Assembly: GCA_934717185.1 (NCBI GenBank)
Contig: CAKUYQ010000033.1
Span: 1-27,562 of the forward strand
Direction: 5' to 3'
DNA length: 27,562 nucleotides
From: an uncultured Bacteroidales bacterium
GTDB lineage: Bacteria > Bacteroidota > Bacteroidia > Bacteroidales > UBA932
Shown: piece by piece, positions 23,724-27,562 of the stretch
Layout: every line of letters starts with the position of its first letter
Numbering within the stretch: the stretch's first letter is position 1
The notes under the pieces: generated by a model
Databases searched by the model: none
Seen by the model: only the letters and a program-made list of their open reading frames with translations
Told to the model about the DNA's origin: nothing
Program-made: the position numbers and the translations under genes

Positions 23724-23795
23724 GCTTTGGCGTTAGCGTTAGCGTTAGCGTTAGCGTTAGCGTTAGCGTTAGCTTTGGCTTTGGCTTTAGCGTTG
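23724..23795 (+). repeat. Hexamer repeat block (12 units, 7 pure GCGTTA)
   Basis: GCTTTG, seven GCGTTA in a row (23730-23771), two GCTTTG, GCTTTA, GCGTTG, all in perfect 6-nt register, immediately upstream of the uvrB start. All units fit GC(G/T)TT(A/G). No ORF uses it. Confidence 0.95.
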
Positions 23796-23843
23796 GCTAA
23801 TTTAATTTTGAAAGCCAATGCCATATTAGTTTATGGTTTATAG

Positions 23844-23863
23844 TTTATTGTTTAAAGTCAGTT
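23844..23863 (+). repeat. Dispersed 20-bp repeat, copy 2
   Basis: TTTATTGTTTAAAGTCAGTT, 19 of 20 identical to 19126-19145. It is followed by three more hexamer units (GCGTTG, GCTTTG, GCTTTC) at 23868-23885 and then TATAAAC-type repeats. Confidence 0.7.
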
Positions 23864-23908
23864 ATCAGCGTTGGCTTTGGCTTTCTATAAACTCTCAACT
23901 ATAAACTT

Positions 23909-25549
23909 TTATCTGTTCAACCCCTTAAGATAATCCTTCAAACCCTTTACAACCTCTTCCATCATCCTCTCCTCAAACTTAGGATCTGTTATAAGCTCCT
24001 CATCATTGAGATTAGACATAAACAGCGTCTCAACCAAAATTGCAGGGTATTCCGTTGGAGCATTAAGGCTGAAATTGAAGTTTCCAACCAATCCGAACGT
24101 TCTGACACCATCTAAAGATGCAAGTCTCTCCAAAACGGCTTTAGCCAAAGCACGGTTTACCCAATGCTTGTAATATGTGCTTGTACCGCCCGTAACCAAC
24201 GGATTACCACCTGCATTGCAATGAATTGAAACAAGCATGTCAACACCGGTTCTCTTAAGTAAAGCCTTACGCTCCGGCATAGTAGGACCCTGGTCTCCCT
24301 CTCTTGTAAGTACAACAGCAGCCCCCTCCCTCTCCAACAATCTTTTAAGCATGTGTGCCATTGCAAGATTAAGTGTCTTCTCCTCGTATCCGCTAATGCT
24401 TATGGCACCCGGATTCTCTGCTCCATGTCCTGCATCAACACCAATGAGCATACCCTTAAGCGACAGCTTCTCCATTGGTCTCTCGTTAACCTTAACAACA
24501 AGAGTGTTTCCAACATAATCCACATCATAACCCCAAGACTCCCTATTATTCAAGTTTATATACACCTTCATTACATCGCCACCACTCTGTCTGAACTGAA
24601 TATCCTTTACGGTTTTCATCTTGTAATCTTGAGTCATCCAGTTTGCATTACACTCAACACCAAACAGTTCCACAACAATCCTCCTTGGCTCAACCTCCTC
24701 ATAAACGATATACGGCCTTCTCTCCCCCATGCTTATATTAACCACATCCGCTTTTTTGTCGGGAAGACTCTTACCATTTATACTCTTTGCAGCCCTCACC
24801 TCAACATCCGCCTGTGTTGTAATGCCGTCTACAATGGTTGCCTTTAGGCCGTAACCGCCTCTGTAAAGAGAATCAGGCTCATCTGCAGTAAGTTCTGTGC
24901 TCTCCTTCTGTATGTATGCATATCTGCTTCCCGACAAAGATACTTTGTATAATTTTCCATGACTCTCCACAACATGAAGAGGGACGCCTGCAGGCAGGAA
25001 GTTAATCTTGCTTCCGCCCAACCTGTCTCCGGCGGGGCTGTAAGTAAGATAGGCTCCGTCCAATGTCCTTACAATATGGTTAACCTGAACCACCTCATTC
25101 CCGGCAGCATCCCTTACAACACAGTTTTTGTTTCCTTTTGTGTTGTCTGCCTCATTCTTTGCCTGTTCAACCCTTGAAACAGTCTTTTCACCGCTTGCAA
25201 GCAGAGAACCGTCTGCAGAGAAAAGCTCCACTTTAACAATATTCTCCCCGGGCTTTAGTTTTACATCTGTCCCAAAAGAGCCTGTCTTGTAAACCTTTAC
25301 CTCATTTCCGTTTATCTTTACCTTAAACAGAGACGATGCGTTGCGCTCATCCTTGTTAAATATTACCTCTTTGCCGTTTACGTTAAAAGTTTCTCCGGAT
25401 TTTACAGAACCAATTATAGGCATATGATCTTTTGCTGTTGTGTTGGCAACCTCAACAAGCCTGAATTTGCCGTAATTCTGAGCTATACAGAGAGTTGGAA
25501 ATAAAAGCAGTGCAGCTGCAACAGCACCCTTAGTGAGACTAAATTTCAT
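23909..25549 (-). CDS. Secreted N-acetylmuramoyl-L-alanine amidase (Amidase_3)
   Basis: A zinc enzyme that cleaves the MurNAc-L-Ala bond of peptidoglycan in the periplasm, typically for daughter-cell separation. The 546-aa protein has a signal peptide (1-24, hydrophobic AAALLLFPTLCIAQ), an SH3-like stretch around 185-218 (VPLHVVESHGKLYKVS), an AMIN-like beta region (about 240-355), and a C-terminal Amidase_3 domain (368-546). The zinc ligands are H375 in VDAGHG, E389 or E390 in GYEEKTLN, and H443 in SIHCN; the catalytic glutamate is E507 in LVETLFMSN. A promoter box TACCTTTG lies at 25579-25586. It is the last host-type gene before the mobile debris. Confidence 0.93.
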   Translation of the reverse strand: MKFSLTKGAVAAALLLFPTLCIAQNYGKFRLVEVANTTAKDHMPIIGSVKSGETFNVNGKEVIFNKDERNASSLFKVKINGNEVKVYKTGSFGTDVKLKPGENIVKVELFSADGSLLASGEKTVSRVEQAKNEADNTKGNKNCVVRDAAGNEVVQVNHIVRTLDGAYLTYSPAGDRLGGSKINFLPAGVPLHVVESHGKLYKVSLSGSRYAYIQKESTELTADEPDSLYRGGYGLKATIVDGITTQADVEVRAAKSINGKSLPDKKADVVNISMGERRPYIVYEEVEPRRIVVELFGVECNANWMTQDYKMKTVKDIQFRQSGGDVMKVYINLNNRESWGYDVDYVGNTLVVKVNERPMEKLSLKGMLIGVDAGHGAENPGAISISGYEEKTLNLAMAHMLKRLLEREGAAVVLTREGDQGPTMPERKALLKRTGVDMLVSIHCNAGGNPLVTGGTSTYYKHWVNRALAKAVLERLASLDGVRTFGLVGNFNFSLNAPTEYPAILVETLFMSNLNDEELITDPKFEERMMEEVVKGLKDYLKGLNR

Positions 25550-25578
25550 GATACAAGATTTTATATGGTTTCCAGCTG

Positions 25579-25586
25579 CAAAGGTA
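25579..25586 (-). promoter_or_regulatory. Amidase promoter -7 box
   Basis: TACCTTTG on the minus strand matches TAnnTTTG and ends 30 nt before the amidase ATG. The hexamer block begins 11 nt upstream, so it occupies the -33 region. Confidence 0.55.
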
Positions 25587-25597
25587 CTAAAAATATA

Positions 25598-25645
25598 GCT
25601 TTAGCGTTGGCGTTGGCTTTAGCGTTGGCGTTGGCTTTAGCGTTA
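25598..25645 (+). repeat. Hexamer repeat block (8 units)
   Basis: GCTTTA-GCGTTG-GCGTTG repeated twice, then GCTTTA-GCGTTA: an 18-nt higher-order period of the same hexamer family, upstream of the amidase gene. Confidence 0.9.
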
Positions 25646-25757
25646 GCCTTCTTTAATTTTAAAAGCCAATACTTTTTAACTCATAATTAGAACCAGTTCT
25701 TCTCTCCGTACCAATCAACTGTGTTTGCCTTCTTTCCCCTCTTTACTTTTATGAATT

Positions 25758-25781
25758 GCCAAAGCTAACGCCAAAGCCAAT
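25758..25781 (+). repeat. Hexamer repeat block (4 units, inverted form)
   Basis: GCCAAA-GCTAAC-GCCAAA-GCCAAT: the complement of the units at 25598-25645, so the two blocks face each other across about 110 bp. Confidence 0.75.
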
Positions 25782-25784
25782 GCT

Positions 25785-25827
25785 CTCTATACACTATAAA
25801 CTATACACTTTCAACTAAATTAAGGCC
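25785..25827 (+). repeat. Dispersed 43-bp repeat, copy 2
   Basis: CTCTATACACTATAAAC, 9 variable bases, TCAACTAAATTAAGGCC, as at 20504-20546. Confidence 0.8.
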
Positions 25828-25989
25828 GTTGGGTAATATTTAATAGCATAACCTCCTTAGTTATAGAAACATTGTCCTGACTTTGACAGATTTTGGACAC
25901 TATTTTTGCACATAATTTAAAATCAAGCAGATATGATTTTTAAGACACCGATTTGGGTGTCCCGTGTGATAATTTTGTAACTTTGGACC

Positions 25990-26280
25990 ATGTTTATCCG
26001 TAGGAAACCCAATAAAAGTGGCACGTTCAGCGTACATGTAGTCTCCAAATTTGATGGTAAATACAAATTGGAGAGGTCTTTTGGAGCGTCCTCTGATGAA
26101 ACGACTCTAAAAGAATTGGAACTCCAAGCGTCAAGGTGGATTTCTGAATATGGAGGTCAGACAGTCATTGATTTCTCTGACATGGAACACAAAGAAGCCC
26201 TGCGTCTCACAACGAATAGTGTGCTTGACACTATTGATAAGGTTCTCCTCAACGGTTATGACAAGTCTTATATTATGTAA
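25990..26280 (+). pseudogene. Truncated IS1634-family (IS4-like) transposase
   Basis: A 96-aa frame starting MFIRRKPNKSGTFSVHVVSK, followed by GKYKLERSFGASSDETTLKELELQA. This is the characteristic N-terminus of IS1634-type DDE transposases, which normally run to about 500-600 aa. The frame ends at LLNGYDKSYIM, and I find no continuation in any frame before the convergent integrase gene. The DDE catalytic core is therefore missing and the element is dead. A promoter-like box (TAACTTTG) directly precedes the ATG. Confidence 0.75.
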
Positions 26281-26354
26281 AGCCCACCTGGAACATCCAT
26301 TGATTATCAACATTTTATACAGAATCTTTCCATTTGGACCTTACATAATAATCG

Positions 26355-27215
26355 CTACCTATTGAACGATTTCAGCCAAGAGATTACATCTTTCTTATTC
26401 TCCCAATCACCTTTGACACCCTTAGGTGTCAAGCACTCCGAGGCTTTTTCAATCGCTTCTCGCCTTTGCCTGGAGTCTGTCCTTGCATAGATTTCCGTCG
26501 TTTGGATTGTAGCATGTCCAAGAATGTCACGTATCCACACCAGATTGGTACCAGATTGCAGTAAGTGTATGGCACGGCTATGCCTTAGTTGGTGGCAACT
26601 GACGTATTCCGGGATTCCGGAAGGACATTTTACTCGAGCCATGTCTGCATATTTCTTGAGGATATACGTTATTCCGGCTCGAGTGAGTTTCTCGTTGGTA
26701 TGATTGAAGAAGAGAGGGGCTTTGCTTCGGGTACCAAGCCCTTCTATTTTGAAAGCATGCATATACTTCCTTATGATTTCTGCGACGTTTTCTGACAGGG
26801 GTACCGCTCTGACCTTGCGTCCCTTGCCATAGATTACCACGGTAAAAGGTGAAGATCGTATTTGTAATGCACCTAAAGTTATGTCAGCAAGTTCTTGGAC
26901 CCGGCAACCGGTGTCGTACATCAGAGAGAGGATAGCCAAATGCTGAAGTTCACCGGCGTTATCAGCATTTGGCTGATTCAATAGTTCCCTTATGCCTTCC
27001 GAGGAAAAGTGTTTTGGAACAGGATGTGGCTTCTTCATATTCTTGATGGACAGGATTCGTTGCCATTCATCCAAATGCTCCACACATTCGTACTGAAGAT
27101 ATGATACGAAGGACCGAATGGCCGCCAGGCGGCTGTTGCGTGTCGAGATGCTGTTCATCTGTTTGTCAACCAACCAACGAAGATAGTCCTGTATTCCTTT
27201 CATCACACTGCTCAA
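26355..27215 (-). CDS. Tyrosine recombinase/integrase, apparently lacking its N-terminus
   Basis: A site-specific recombinase of the XerC/D-like kind found in Bacteroides mobile elements. The catalytic set is complete: R105 (GCRVQEL), K131 or K134 (GKGRK), H208 and R211 (HQLRH), H234 (LGHATIQTT), and the nucleophile Y243. The reading frame opens only at a TTG (27215), with an in-frame TAG nine bases upstream; the first ATG is at 27203. Relatives I recall have about 45-50 more residues before STRNSRLAAIRSFVSYLQYE, so part of the arm/core-binding domain is missing. It lies 44 nt after the DUF1016 gene. Whether it still binds DNA is doubtful. Confidence 0.8.
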   Translation of the reverse strand: MSSVMKGIQDYLRWLVDKQMNSISTRNSRLAAIRSFVSYLQYECVEHLDEWQRILSIKNMKKPHPVPKHFSSEGIRELLNQPNADNAGELQHLAILSLMYDTGCRVQELADITLGALQIRSSPFTVVIYGKGRKVRAVPLSENVAEIIRKYMHAFKIEGLGTRSKAPLFFNHTNEKLTRAGITYILKKYADMARVKCPSGIPEYVSCHQLRHSRAIHLLQSGTNLVWIRDILGHATIQTTEIYARTDSRQRREAIEKASECLTPKGVKGDWENKKDVISWLKSFNR

Positions 27216-27259
27216 TGTAATCTCCTATCCGAACCCATTTTACATTACTCGCTACCATA

Positions 27260-27562
27260 TCACTCCTCCATTCCGTGTTGTTCCAAGAAGAAACGTTTTT
27301 GCTGTTCTATCTCTCGGCTCAACTCTTCCTCCGTCGGCATATAAGCCATATATTTGGCTGCAAAAAGTTGCTCGCTACCGTTAAGTACAGAGTATTTAGC
27401 CAAGACTTTATCGGTCTCGGTGCAAAGCAGTATGCCTATTGTCGGGTTATCATTCTCATCTTTTACAAGGTCATCATACATCCGAACATACATATCCAAT
27501 TGCCCCACATCTGCGTGTGTCAGAGGATGTGTTTTCAATTCAAACAACACGTAACGTTTGAG
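27260..27562 (-). CDS. DUF1016/YhcG-type PDDEXK nuclease, C-terminal part
   Basis: The frame is open through the right window edge (reading ...LKRYVLFELKTHPLTHADVG), so only the last ~100 residues are seen. The FELK segment would be the ExK half of a PD-(D/E)xK nuclease site; the Asp lies outside the window. VGQLDMYVRMYDDLVK, then NPTIGILLCTETDK and the end AYMPTEEELSREIEQQKR are typical of the YhcG/DUF1016 family. Such genes sit in mobile and restriction-modification regions and are thought to be nucleases, but their role is not settled. The neighbouring integrase fits a mobile context. Confidence 0.85.
   Translation of the reverse strand, partial: LKRYVLFELKTHPLTHADVGQLDMYVRMYDDLVKDENDNPTIGILLCTETDKVLAKYSVLNGSEQLFAAKYMAYMPTEEELSREIEQQKRFFLEQHGMEE

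Larger units (their letters stand above)
25550..25989. other. 440-nt gap with amidase promoter, repeats and an IS left end
   Basis: It holds the amidase promoter box (25579-25586), hexamer blocks at 25598-25645 and, inverted, 25758-25781, the second copy of the 43-bp repeat (25785-25827), then the start of the insertion-sequence remnant. In the remnant part, TGTCC/GGACA (25873-25899), a hairpin GACACC/GGTGTC around 25955-25970 and the -7-like box TAACTTTG (25978-25985) precede the transposase ATG. The exact IS end is not determined; it should lie between 25828 and 25900. Confidence 0.55.

Noticed and set aside
13600..27562. tRNA or rRNA genes
   Set aside because: I looked for cloverleaf arms and rRNA signatures in the gaps and saw none.

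Overview
The window looks like a Bacteroidales chromosome (phylum Bacteroidota). Evidence: promoters of the Bacteroidetes type (TAnnTTTG with an upstream TTTG), an A+T-leaning composition, a DUF5053 protein, an IS1634-like transposase start, Bacteroides-style integrase and amidase genes, and a type I-B CRISPR-Cas locus of the kind described from Porphyromonas gingivalis. I cannot fix the genus.

Left part (1-10108): a complete minus-strand type I-B CRISPR-Cas locus. The cas operon reads cas6-cas5-cas8-cas7-cas3-cas4-cas1-cas2, with junctions that overlap or leave at most about 30 nt. It is followed by a ~214-nt leader and an array of at least 27 identical 30-bp repeats with 26 different spacers. 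The array runs off the left edge. Cas6 should cut the array transcript, Cas5/Cas7/Cas8 form Cascade, Cas3 degrades targets, and Cas4/Cas1/Cas2 add spacers next to the leader. No key catalytic residue I looked for is missing.

Middle (10314-13621): a decayed mobile region, probably a prophage remnant. It holds a 46-aa gene and a DUF5053 gene on the minus strand behind twin palindromic operators. On the plus strand are two overlapping genes that share an MGRNSGG start (the second encodes an HELAH zincin), a small acidic gene, a truncated phage small-terminase-like start, and a 258-aa unknown. The region is flanked by two copies of the 3' end of cobO: the live gene on the right, and a diverged, frameshifted relic on the left.

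Right part (13622-25549): host housekeeping genes. These are cobO, a SWIM/SNF2 helicase, a SAM methyltransferase preceded by a possible small structured RNA, an MFS exporter, prfA, uvrB and a secreted N-acetylmuramoyl-L-alanine amidase. The gaps between these genes carry a peculiar family of hexamer tandem repeats (GCGTTA/GCTTTG/GCTTTA/GCGTTG and complements) and other dispersed repeats. I did not see these in the CRISPR or prophage parts.

Right end (25550-27562): mobile debris, consisting of a truncated IS1634-type transposase start, a tyrosine recombinase that lacks its N-terminus, and the C-terminal end of a DUF1016/YhcG-type nuclease gene cut by the window edge.
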